Source: Burkholderiales bacterium (lineage in GTDB: Bacteria > Pseudomonadota > Gammaproteobacteria > Burkholderiales > Burkholderiaceae_C). From it: a stretch of 5,814 nt of DNA. Position 1 is the first letter of the stretch. Every line of letters starts with the position of its first letter. A program made the position numbers and the translations under genes. The notes below the pieces were generated by a model, which was not told the origin of the DNA, made no database searches, and saw only the letters and a list, made by a program, of their open reading frames with translations. Positions 1 to 5,480 of the stretch are shown here, in pieces. The stretch lies in assembly GCA_006227785.1 (NCBI GenBank), contig SBFU01000048.1, positions 1 to 5,814 of the forward strand. Reading direction: 5' to 3'.

Positions 1-191
1 CGGTGCGGGTCACGGGCGCCGAGGAGGCGCTCGGCCTGCAGGCCCGTACCACAGGTATCGATGGACAGGGCATGCAGGCGCTTGCGGTCTACTTCTCGCG
101 CGGCGTCACCGTGTACCAGGCCGCCATCTATGGCTCACGCATCCCCGACGAAGTGGCCAGCAGCTTCTTTGACGCCTTGCGCCTGCCATGA
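1..191 (+). CDS. Unrecognised protein, 3' end only
   Basis: This is the C-terminal 62 or so residues of a gene that starts left of the window; codon boundaries begin at base 3. I do not recognise the family. The visible part is a soluble-looking mixed alpha/beta tail: a segment around QALAVYFSRG, a likely beta strand (VTVYQAAIYG), then a short final helix ending FFDALRLP. There is no membrane segment, cysteine cluster or catalytic motif in the fragment. Small secreted or membrane-anchored proteobacterial proteins often end in a similar strand-helix pattern, but that is only a resemblance. Its TGA (189-191) overlaps the ATG of the MFS gene, so it is probably translated together with it and belongs to the same operon. 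The coding call is good because the frame is open to the edge, has typical high-GC codon use and makes an ATGA junction. Function is unknown. Confidence 0.7.
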   Translation, partial: VRVTGAEEALGLQARTTGIDGQGMQALAVYFSRGVTVYQAAIYGSRIPDEVASSFFDALRLP

Positions 192-1462
192 CAGCGCCCT
201 TGCATGACGATGGGCAACGCCTGGGGCTGCGCGCGGCGGTTTGGGTGTTTCTGGCTTTCGCCTTCGCCTACTTCCTGTCGGCGCTGGTGCGCGCGGTCAC
301 GGCCACCCTGTCGCCCACGCTGAGTGTCGAGCTGGATCTCAGCGCCAGTGATCTGGGACTGCTGGCTGGCGGCTATTTTTTCGGCTTTGCCCTGACCCAG
401 CTGCCACTGGGAAGATGGCTGGACCGCTTTGGACCGAGGCGGGTGATTCTGGCCTTTCTCGCGGTCGCGGTTGTGGGCTGCGCGCTGTTTGCCCTGGCCA
501 AGAGTTTCTCGGGTCTGCTGGCCGCGCGGGTGCTCACCGGCATGGGGGTCAGCGCCTGCCTGATGGCGCCGCTGACCGGGTATCGGCGCTGGCTTTCACC
601 TCCGGCCCAGTTGCGCGCCAATTCCTGGATGCTGATGACGGGGTCGCTGGGCATGGTGGCGGCCACATTGCCAGTGCAATGGTTGCTGCCACTGACCGGA
701 TGGCGGGGGCTGTTCTGGCTGCTGGCTGCCGGCATCGCGCTGTCCATGGTGCTGCTGGCCCTGATCGTGCCCCCGTGGAAGCACACCGCGCCAGACAGCA
801 CCGGGACCGGAGCCCCGGCAACGGTCGGCTATGCCGCCATCTGGCGCCACCCCTATTTTCTGCAGATGGTGCCGGTCGGGTTCTTCAGCTACGGCGGCAT
901 GGTCGCGGTCCAGACCCTGTGGGCCGGACCCTGGATGGTCAAGGTCGCCGGCTACAGCCCGTCGCAGGCGGCCGCCGGATTGTTCGCCATCAACCTCTCC
1001 ATGCTGTGCACCTTCTGGTTGTGGGGTGTGATCAACCCCGGGCTCGCACGTCGGGGACTGACACCGGAGCGGCTGATCACCTTCGGGCTTCCGCTGAGCT
1101 TCATTCCGCTTGGACTGATCATCTGGCTGGGCGCAGGGGCAGGCTGGGGCTTGTGGGCCATGTTCTGCGTCAGCAGCACCTTCGTCTCCCTGTCTCAGCC
1201 TGCAGTGGCCCTGGCCATGCCACCGCATGCCGCAGGGCGCGCCTTGTCGGCCTTCAATCTGGTGATCTTCGCGGGCGTCTTTGCGGTCCAGTGGGGCATC
1301 GGGCTGGCCATTGATGCCCTTTCGGTGTTTGGCTGGAGCGAACCCGAGCGCTTTCGGGGCGCCATTGCCCTGTTCGGCCTCTGCTGCCTGCTGGCCTATG
1401 TGGCTTTCTGGCGCGCCGGGCGCAGCGCCGGCGCCCGCAAGGCCGCTAAACTGGCGGGATGA
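188..1462 (+). CDS. MFS transporter (12-TM major facilitator)
   Basis: This 424-residue protein has the usual length and about 12 hydrophobic segments of a major facilitator, an inner-membrane secondary transporter. The best family mark is motif A in the loop after TM2, GRWLDRFGPRR at residues 75-85. An RVLTGMG segment (114-120) fits motif B in TM4, and a Gly-rich TM5 (around TGSLGMVAATLP) precedes a GWRGLFW turn. The polar linker between the two six-helix halves lies around residues 195-215. The substrate cannot be read from the sequence; the form is that of sugar-phosphate, organic-acid or drug facilitators of this broad class. The start is the ATG overlapping the upstream stop (ATGA). No good Shine-Dalgarno precedes it, which fits translational coupling. 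The stop overlaps the next start in the same way (1459-1462). Its place directly ahead of three PTS genes suggests shared transcription, and PTS control of the transporter is possible but unproven. Confidence 0.93.
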   Translation: MTAPLHDDGQRLGLRAAVWVFLAFAFAYFLSALVRAVTATLSPTLSVELDLSASDLGLLAGGYFFGFALTQLPLGRWLDRFGPRRVILAFLAVAVVGCALFALAKSFSGLLAARVLTGMGVSACLMAPLTGYRRWLSPPAQLRANSWMLMTGSLGMVAATLPVQWLLPLTGWRGLFWLLAAGIALSMVLLALIVPPWKHTAPDSTGTGAPATVGYAAIWRHPYFLQMVPVGFFSYGGMVAVQTLWAGPWMVKVAGYSPSQAAAGLFAINLSMLCTFWLWGVINPGLARRGLTPERLITFGLPLSFIPLGLIIWLGAGAGWGLWAMFCVSSTFVSLSQPAVALAMPPHAAGRALSAFNLVIFAGVFAVQWGIGLAIDALSVFGWSEPERFRGAIALFGLCCLLAYVAFWRAGRSAGARKAAKLAG

Positions 1463-1905
1463 ACGGTATCCTGATCATGGCGCACGCACCGCTGGCCTCG
1501 GCGCTGCGAAGCTGCGTGCTTCATGTCTTCCCGGACAGCGCTGACGCCGTCGCGGCGCTGGATGTCCAGCCCAATGTGCCCCCGGAAGAAACCCTCGCCC
1601 AGGCGCGGGCCCTGGTGCAGCAGCTGGGAACGCCGCAAACCCTGGTGGTGGCCGATGTGTTCGGGGCGACCCCCTGCAATGTGGCTCAAAAGCTGGTGGA
1701 TGGCGTGCGGTCGCGGCTGATTGCCGGCGTCAACCTGCCCATGCTGCTGCGCACCGTTTCCTACCGCCATGAATCCATGGAGGCGCTGATTTCGCGCGCC
1801 ATGATCGGCGCCACGCAAGGGGTGATCCAGGTGGCCGTCACAGCACCTCAGTATCAGGCCCGCAGAGCCACCCATGATCAAGACCACCGTGACCATCAGC
1901 AATAA
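1459..1905 (+). CDS. ptsM: PTS EIIA-Man family protein (ManX/PtsM-like)
   Basis: This is a cytoplasmic 148-residue protein of the mannose-type EIIA family, which receives phosphate from HPr on a histidine near the N-terminus. The start MNGILIMAHAPLASAL places the acceptor at His9, matching His10 of the E. coli ManX EIIA domain. Two further family blocks are visible: VADVFGATPCNVA (residues about 70-82, like the usual D-x-F-G-x-(S/T)-P segment) and GVNLPMLLRTV (about 90-100). The protein is only a IIA domain; no IIB domain is fused and no IIB, IIC or IID gene is in view, so a regulatory role is more likely than sugar uptake. The equivalent gene of Ralstonia eutropha is called ptsM; annotation pipelines may use manX or no symbol. 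Translation probably couples to the MFS gene (ATGA). The last 10 or so codons, a polar His/Asp-rich tail (ATHDQDHRDHQQ), overlap ptsH and are probably not part of the fold. Confidence 0.92.
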   Translation: MNGILIMAHAPLASALRSCVLHVFPDSADAVAALDVQPNVPPEETLAQARALVQQLGTPQTLVVADVFGATPCNVAQKLVDGVRSRLIAGVNLPMLLRTVSYRHESMEALISRAMIGATQGVIQVAVTAPQYQARRATHDQDHRDHQQ

Positions 1906-2143
1906 GCTCGGGCTGCATGCCCGGGCGTCGGCCAAGCTCACCAAGCTGGCGGGCAGCCACACCTGCGAGGTGTGGATGTCCCGGGGCGAACGTCGCATCA
2001 ATGCCAAGAGCATCATGGGTGTCATGATGCTGGCGGCCGGTCTGGGGTCCCAGGTCGAGATCGAGACCGACGGCCCGGATGAACAGCAGGCCATGGATGC
2101 GCTTGTGGCCCTTATCAACGACAAGTTCGGCGAGGGCGAATAG
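1874..2143 (+). CDS. ptsH: HPr, PTS phosphocarrier protein
   Basis: HPr is the small cytoplasmic carrier that takes phosphate from enzyme I and hands it to EIIA proteins. At 89 residues this has normal family length. The active-site block NKLGLHARASAK puts the phosphorylated histidine at the canonical position 15, with Arg17 beside it. The second signature, NAKSIMGVMML, puts a serine at position 46, the site used by HPr kinase/phosphorylase (HprK) in Firmicutes and in many proteobacteria, including betaproteobacteria. Both regulatory sites are therefore intact; hprK is not in this window. The ATG lies 32 bases inside the end of the EIIA gene in another frame, with only a weak purine-rich stretch before it, so expression probably depends on coupling to the upstream gene. 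The start is firm because His15 and Ser46 then fall at their standard numbers. Downstream, a repeat-filled gap separates it from ptsI. Confidence 0.96.
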   Translation: MIKTTVTISNKLGLHARASAKLTKLAGSHTCEVWMSRGERRINAKSIMGVMMLAAGLGSQVEIETDGPDEQQAMDALVALINDKFGEGE

Positions 2144-2181
2144 CCATGTTGCCCCCACGCTCCACCGCTGCGCGGGTCGCT

Positions 2182-2196
2182 GCCCCCCGAGGGGGC
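2182..2196. other. G/C hairpin in repeat copy 1
   Basis: GCCCCC (2182-2187) pairs with GGGGGC (2191-2196) around a three-base loop, giving a perfect 6-bp G/C stem. A smaller stem, CCGC/GCGG with loop TGC (2165-2175), lies just upstream. There is no following T run, so this is not a typical intrinsic terminator. It could slow the polymerase or affect mRNA stability between ptsH and ptsI. Confidence 0.6.
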
Positions 2197-2265
2197 TGGC
2201 CCTGCCTTGGGGCGGCCCGGCGGCAGGGCTTGTTGCCCCCACGCTCCACCGCTGCGCGGGTCGCT

Positions 2266-2280
2266 GCCCCCCGAGGGGGC
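2266..2280. other. G/C hairpin in repeat copy 2
   Basis: This is the same 6-bp stem and three-base loop as in copy 1, exactly 84 bases downstream. Because the two copies are near-identical, longer intercopy pairings are also possible in RNA. The four to five T residues at 2314-2318 follow a different G/C-rich part of the unit (CCGGCGGCGGGG) with no clean stem just before them, so I do not call a terminator here. Confidence 0.55.
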
Positions 2281-2355
2281 TGGCCCTGCCTTGGGGCGGC
2301 CCGGCGGCGGGGCTTTTTGCCCCCACGTTCCGCCGCTGTGCGGGGTGCTTCTGGC

Positions 2356-2362
2356 GAAAGGG
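2356..2362 (+). promoter_or_regulatory. Ribosome binding site of ptsI
   Basis: GAAAGGG sits seven bases before the ATG at 2370 and is the best Shine-Dalgarno match near any start in the operon. It decides the start of ptsI: the same frame is open far upstream into ptsH, but only this ATG has both a ribosome site and the normal enzyme I N-terminus. ptsI can therefore initiate independently, without the coupling that seems to serve the upstream genes. Confidence 0.7.
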
Positions 2363-2369
2363 CTTGGCC

Positions 2370-4124
2370 ATGAGTTTTGTGGTGCATGGGCTGGCCGTAT
2401 CGCGGGGCATTGCCATCGGGCGGGCAGTCATCGTGGCGTCCAGCCGCATCGACGTTGCGCATTACTTCATCAAGGTCGAACAGGTCGAGTCCGAGATCGA
2501 GCGCCTGCGTATGGCACGCAACGCCGTGGTCGACGAAATCGTCCGTGTCCAGCATGGCCTGCACGAGCAGGGCCCGCAGGATTCCCATCCGGAACTGACC
2601 GCCTTGCTGGATGTGCACCTGATGCTGCTGCAGGACGAGCAGCTGACCAGTGGCGTCAAGCACTGGATCGTTGAACGGCACTACAACGCCGAGTGGGCCC
2701 TGACCACCCAGCTGGAGATCATCGCCCGCCAGTTCGACGAGATGGAGGACCCCTATCTGCGTGAACGCAAGGCGGATCTGGAGCAGGTGGTCGAGCGCAT
2801 GCTGCGCATGATGCGGGGTGTCGCCTCGCCGGTGGCGTCGCCAGGCGACCACAACCCGGTCGGCTCGGACCCCGCGGGCACGGCGGCCATGCCGCTGGTG
2901 CTGGTGGCGCACGACCTGTCGCCCGCCGACATGCTGCAGTTCAAGCAGAGCGTCTTCGCCGGCTTCGTGACCGACGTCGGCGGCAAGACCAGCCACACCG
3001 CCATCGTCGCCCGCAGTCTCGATATCCCGGCTGTGGTCGGCGCACGCTCCACCAGCCACCTGGTGCGTCAGGACGACTGGGTGATCATCGATGGTGATGC
3101 AGGCGTGGTGGTCGTCGATCCGTCACCAGCCCTGCTGGCGGAGTACGGGGCCAAGCAGCGGCAGGGCGAGGTCGAGCGCGAACGCCTGGCGCGCCTGAAG
3201 AATACGCCGGCCATCACGCTGGACGGGCAGAAGATCGAGTTGCTGGCCAACATCGAACAACCGGCGGACATCCCGGCGGTGTTGCGGGCGGGTGCGGTGG
3301 GCATCGGCCTGTTCCGGACCGAGTTCCTGTTCATGGGGCGCGATGGCAAGTTGCCCGACGAAGAGGAACAGTACCAGGCCTACCGGCAGGCGGTCGAGGG
3401 CATGCAGGGCTTGCCGGTCACCATCCGAACGGTCGACATCGGTGCCGACAAGCCGCTGGACCGTGGCGTCCGCGAGGACCACCTCAATCCGGCGCTCGGC
3501 CTGCGCGCCATCCGGTGGAGCCTGGCCGAGCCCGCCATGTTCCTGGCGCAGCTCAGAGCCATCCTGCGGGCGGCCGCACATGGTTCGGTCCACCTGCTCA
3601 TTCCCATGCTGGCGCACGCAGGCGAGATCCGTCAGACGATGGCACTGATTGCCCGCGCCCGCGAACAGCTGGACCAGCGGGGTGTGGTCTACGGGTCTGT
3701 ACGCCTGGGCGCGATGATCGAGGTGCCCGCTGCGGCCTTGACCATTCCGCTGTTCCTGCGCCACTTCGACTTCCTGTCGATCGGCACCAATGACCTGATC
3801 CAGTACACCCTGGCGATCGACCGGGCCGACGAGTCGGTGGCCCATCTCTACGACCCGGTGCATCCGGCCGTGCTGCACCTGGTGGCCCAGTCGATTGCCC
3901 AGTCACAGGCCGAGGGCAAGAGCGTCAGTGTCTGCGGTGAGATGGCGGGTGATGTGACCATGACGCGCCTGTTGCTGGGACTGGGCTTGCGCAGCTTCTC
4001 CATGCACCCATCGCAGATTTTGGCCGTGAAGCAGCAGATCCTGCGCTGCGACACCAGCAAACTGGCGGCCTGGGCGCAAAGTGTGCTGCATGCCGACGAC
4101 CCGGCGGCGTTGATGAGCGACTGA
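2370..4124 (+). CDS. ptsI: PTS enzyme I (PEP-protein phosphotransferase)
   Basis: Enzyme I is the cytoplasmic first step of the PTS: it autophosphorylates from phosphoenolpyruvate and passes the phosphate to HPr His15. The 584 residues cover the whole family. The N-terminal block (HGLAVSRGIAIGRA) and helical HPr-binding part fill residues 1-150. The phosphohistidine domain has GGKTSHTAIVARSLDIP with His209. The PEP-binding barrel has GIGLFRTEFLFM (Arg316), RTVDIGADK (Arg353), GAMIEVPAA (Glu451), GTNDLIQYT (Asn474, Asp475) and VCGEMAGD with the catalytic Cys522. These lie about 20 positions beyond the E. coli residues (His189, Arg296, Cys502), the difference being explained by a Pro/Gly/Ala-rich stretch around residues 150-172. 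The ATG at 2370 is preferred because it gives the family N-terminus and has GAAAGGG seven bases upstream; a longer in-frame start would translate the intergenic repeat. It ends 13 bases before the converging DMT gene. Confidence 0.97.
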   Translation: MSFVVHGLAVSRGIAIGRAVIVASSRIDVAHYFIKVEQVESEIERLRMARNAVVDEIVRVQHGLHEQGPQDSHPELTALLDVHLMLLQDEQLTSGVKHWIVERHYNAEWALTTQLEIIARQFDEMEDPYLRERKADLEQVVERMLRMMRGVASPVASPGDHNPVGSDPAGTAAMPLVLVAHDLSPADMLQFKQSVFAGFVTDVGGKTSHTAIVARSLDIPAVVGARSTSHLVRQDDWVIIDGDAGVVVVDPSPALLAEYGAKQRQGEVERERLARLKNTPAITLDGQKIELLANIEQPADIPAVLRAGAVGIGLFRTEFLFMGRDGKLPDEEEQYQAYRQAVEGMQGLPVTIRTVDIGADKPLDRGVREDHLNPALGLRAIRWSLAEPAMFLAQLRAILRAAAHGSVHLLIPMLAHAGEIRQTMALIARAREQLDQRGVVYGSVRLGAMIEVPAAALTIPLFLRHFDFLSIGTNDLIQYTLAIDRADESVAHLYDPVHPAVLHLVAQSIAQSQAEGKSVSVCGEMAGDVTMTRLLLGLGLRSFSMHPSQILAVKQQILRCDTSKLAAWAQSVLHADDPAALMSD

Positions 4125-4137
4125 GGCGACCGGCGAT

Positions 4138-4980
4138 TCAACGCGCCCGCGTGGCCAGCACGGCTGCGCCGATGATCATGGCTGCGGCCAAGCCCACCGA
4201 CGGACTGGGGGCTTCACCCCGCAGGGCCAGCAAGCTGAGGGTTGACAACAGCGGGGTCAGGAAGCTGAGCACGCCGATCTGCCGGGCATCGCCCCGCTTG
4301 AGGGCCGCATCCCAGAGAAAGAAGGCACCACCCAGCGGCCCCAGGCCCAGCAGCACGATCAGCCCCCAGTCGCGAGCCGACAGCGCCACGGACGGCTCCA
4401 GCAGGGCATGGCAGGCCAGCGACAGGAGGCCCGAAGCCAGGGCAAATCCGCCGATGGCCGAGGTCGGGAACGGGCGGACGCGTTGGGTGAGCAGGGAGTA
4501 GCTCGACCAGATGAAGGCCGATGCGAGGGCCGGCAGGTAACCCCAGGCCCAGACGGCCTCGGCCCCGTCTCCGCCCCGCCCCAGGATGGCCAGGGCCGCG
4601 CCCGCAAAACCGATCAGGGCCGCCATCACATGCCGCCGGGTCAGTGTCACGCCCGGCAGGAACAGGGGCGCCATGACCACAATGCCCAGTGGCCAGAGGT
4701 AGTTGACCAGATTGGCCTGCACCGGCGGCGCATGGCGCAATGCGATGAACAGCAGGAAATGAAAGCCGAACAGGCCGTACACACCGATGGCCAGGGTGGA
4801 CAGCGGCACGCGCCACTGGCGCAGGTCGAACCGCGACAGCGGCAGGGCGATCAGGCTGCCCACCAGCAGCGCCAGACCGGTCAGGAGGAAGGGCGGCACA
4901 TGGCCAAGCGAGACCCCCAGCGCCGCCAGCGACGCCCACAGCACCACCGCGCCGAGGGCCAGGGCGTTGGCGGCACTCAT
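4138..4980 (-). CDS. EamA/DMT-family transporter (YddG-like exporter)
   Basis: This 280-residue inner-membrane protein has about ten hydrophobic segments arranged as two EamA repeats (roughly residues 5-134 and 144-277), the standard drug/metabolite transporter design. The block ALRHAPPVQANLVNYLWPL (80-98) resembles the corresponding N-Y-L-W-P segment of YddG, the aromatic amino acid exporter, so amino-acid or related metabolite efflux is the best guess. The substrate is not proved by sequence. The second repeat has IWSSYSLLTQR (157-167) and WDAALKRGDARQIGVLSFLTPLLS (223-246, typical of the second EamA repeat). The ATG at 4978-4980 opens directly into TM1 and has a weak GAAAGA five bases upstream on the - strand. 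The gene is a single transcription unit: it converges on ptsI at its 3' end and diverges from the AhpD-like gene at its 5' end. No terminator is apparent between it and ptsI. Confidence 0.92.
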   Translation of the reverse strand: MSAANALALGAVVLWASLAALGVSLGHVPPFLLTGLALLVGSLIALPLSRFDLRQWRVPLSTLAIGVYGLFGFHFLLFIALRHAPPVQANLVNYLWPLGIVVMAPLFLPGVTLTRRHVMAALIGFAGAALAILGRGGDGAEAVWAWGYLPALASAFIWSSYSLLTQRVRPFPTSAIGGFALASGLLSLACHALLEPSVALSARDWGLIVLLGLGPLGGAFFLWDAALKRGDARQIGVLSFLTPLLSTLSLLALRGEAPSPSVGLAAAMIIGAAVLATRAR

Positions 4981-5013
4981 GCGGGTCTTTCGTCGGGCGA
5001 CCGCAGGCCGGAT

Positions 5014-5041
5014 TGATCAAGCGCAAAGCGCGGTTGGATCA
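5014..5041. other. Imperfect dyad in divergent intergenic region
   Basis: TGATC (5014-5018) and GATCA (5037-5041) form outer arms, and GCGC (5021-5024) and GCGC (5028-5031) form inner arms around AAA; the AA after the first arm can pair with the TT before the last, leaving small bulges. It lies between the divergent DMT and AhpD-like starts. It could be a regulator site or an RNA hairpin. The asymmetry makes chance a fair alternative. Confidence 0.3.
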
Positions 5042-5049
5042 GCATATGG

Positions 5050-5065
5050 ATACTCCAATGGGTAT
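5050..5065. promoter_or_regulatory. Operator-like 16-bp quasi-palindrome
   Basis: ATACTCCAATGGGTAT has ATAC/GTAT ends and a C/G-rich inner part; five of the six outer base pairs are Watson-Crick, with one T-G mismatch. It ends 18 bases before the AhpD-like ATG and just ahead of that gene's GAAAG ribosome site, a position suited to a repressor or activator site. The layout, A/T ends around C and G runs, is broadly like operators of CsoR/FrmR/CstR (DUF156) repressors. That is a resemblance only, and no regulator gene is in view. I see no convincing -35/-10 pair around it. Confidence 0.4.
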
Positions 5066-5083
5066 TTTCACGAAAGTCTGACG

Positions 5084-5440
5084 ATGAGCACGTTCAACCA
5101 CGACAACCTGATGCGGGACATCAACGCCAGTCTGGCCCCGTTTCGAAAGACACAGGGCACCGCCATGGCCGGCTTCGGTCAACTCGCCAGGGCCGCGATC
5201 ACCGACGGTGCACTCAGCGCCAAACACAAGGAACTGGTGGCTCTGGCCATTGCCGTCACGCAGCGCTGCTCCGGTTGCATCGGCTTTCACGTCAAGGCGC
5301 TGGTGCAACTGGGCTGCACACGCGCGGAGCTGGAGGAAATGCTGTCGGTCTGCGTTTACATGGGCGGAGGTCCGGCGCTCATGTACGCGGCCGAGGCCAT
5401 CGCTGCCTGGGAAAAAATGGCACCCGCCGAGCAGGGCTGA
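5084..5440 (+). CDS. AhpD-like carboxymuconolactone decarboxylase family protein
   Basis: This 118-residue cytoplasmic, all-helical protein belongs to the CMD/AhpD superfamily. The AhpD core signature E-x11-C-x2-C-x3-H is complete: Glu50, Cys62, Cys65 and His69, in ELVALAIAVTQRCSGCIGFH. These are the residues that make AhpD a thiol-disulfide peroxidase or reductase, so a redox or peroxide-related role is far more likely than true carboxymuconolactone decarboxylation, which does not use this Cys pair. The ALSAKHKELVALAIA and MGGGPALMYAAEAI segments are typical of the single-domain form. The ATG at 5084 is chosen because it follows GAAAG (5072-5076) by seven bases and gives a normal family length; the same frame is open further upstream, but that would overlap the DMT gene antisense. 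No partner reductase, AhpC or catabolic gene is nearby. A quasi-palindrome lies 18 bases upstream. Its end converges on lipA across 25 bases. Confidence 0.93.
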   Translation: MSTFNHDNLMRDINASLAPFRKTQGTAMAGFGQLARAAITDGALSAKHKELVALAIAVTQRCSGCIGFHVKALVQLGCTRAELEEMLSVCVYMGGGPALMYAAEAIAAWEKMAPAEQG

Positions 5441-5457
5441 CGATCCGCGCCGCGAGG

Positions 5458-5480
5458 CCGGCCCCTCAGGCCTTGGCCGG
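5458..5480. terminator. Possible bidirectional stem-loop between convergent genes
   Basis: CCGGCC (5458-5463) pairs with GGCCGG (5475-5480), and inside it CC (5464-5465) can pair with GG (5469-5470), leaving a four-base bulge. It sits at the junction of the AhpD-like gene and lipA and overlaps the lipA stop and last codons. There is no T run on either strand, so intrinsic termination is doubtful. Confidence 0.25.

Larger units (their letters stand above)
2148..2346. repeat. 84-bp tandem repeat, two copies plus a partial third
   Basis: Copy 1 spans 2148-2231 and copy 2 spans 2232-2315. By direct comparison they differ at one base of 84 (A at 2225, G at 2309). A third, shortened and diverged copy runs from 2316 to about 2346 and then fades into the ptsI leader. 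The unit is very G/C-rich, with the blocks TTGCCCCCACGCTCC, GCCCCCCGAGGGGGC and CCTTGGGGCGGCCCGG, and contains several self-complementary segments. It nearly fills the 226-base ptsH-ptsI gap, which holds no gene of its own. I recall near-identical G/C-rich intergenic elements scattered through Comamonadaceae genomes, so it is probably a dispersed family that has duplicated locally. The period is 28 codons, so the ptsI reading frame stays open through it. Possible roles are a transcript-processing or attenuating structure within the operon, or none. The repeat itself is certain; any role is inference. Confidence 0.95.

Noticed and set aside
596..1228. 210-residue open frame on the - strand within the MFS gene
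   Set aside because: A shadow of high-GC coding: rich in Gln, Pro, Arg and His, no recognisable domain, fully inside a clear transporter gene.
415..1314. 299-residue + strand frame inside the MFS gene
   Set aside because: Alternate frame of the transporter; Arg/Gly/His-rich, with no membrane pattern or domain.
2301..2318. Intrinsic terminator (G/C-rich stretch then TTTTT) after ptsH
   Set aside because: The bases just before the T run are nearly all G and C in the order CCGGCGGCGGGGC without a clean stem, and ptsI follows in the same operon.
2148..2346. CRISPR array
   Set aside because: The copies are directly adjacent 84-mers with no unique spacers, and there are no cas genes.
2079..2369. 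N-terminal 97-residue extension of enzyme I
   Set aside because: It starts inside ptsH, translates the intergenic repeat, and lacks enzyme I homology; ATG 2370 has a ribosome site and the family N-terminus.
2115..3059. 314-residue - strand frame across the repeat and ptsI
   Set aside because: Kept open by the G/C-rich repeat and ptsI codon bias; the repetitive Arg/Gly tail is simply the antisense of the 84-bp unit.
3123..3878. 251-residue - strand frame inside ptsI
   Set aside because: Antisense shadow of a strongly conserved gene; composition is Gln/Arg/His-rich with no domain.
4141..4152. ACGCG/CGCGT stem at the end of the DMT gene
   Set aside because: The loop is only two bases, it lies inside the last codons, and no T run follows.
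5034..5068. Sigma-70 promoter for the AhpD-like gene (TTGGAT with TATTTT or GATACT)
   Set aside because: Spacing is 23 or 9 bases, neither acceptable, so no promoter pair can be supported.
4787..5083. Long upstream extension of the AhpD-like gene
   Set aside because: It runs antisense through the DMT gene and gives a basic, low-quality sequence; the start at 5084 fits family length and has a ribosome site.
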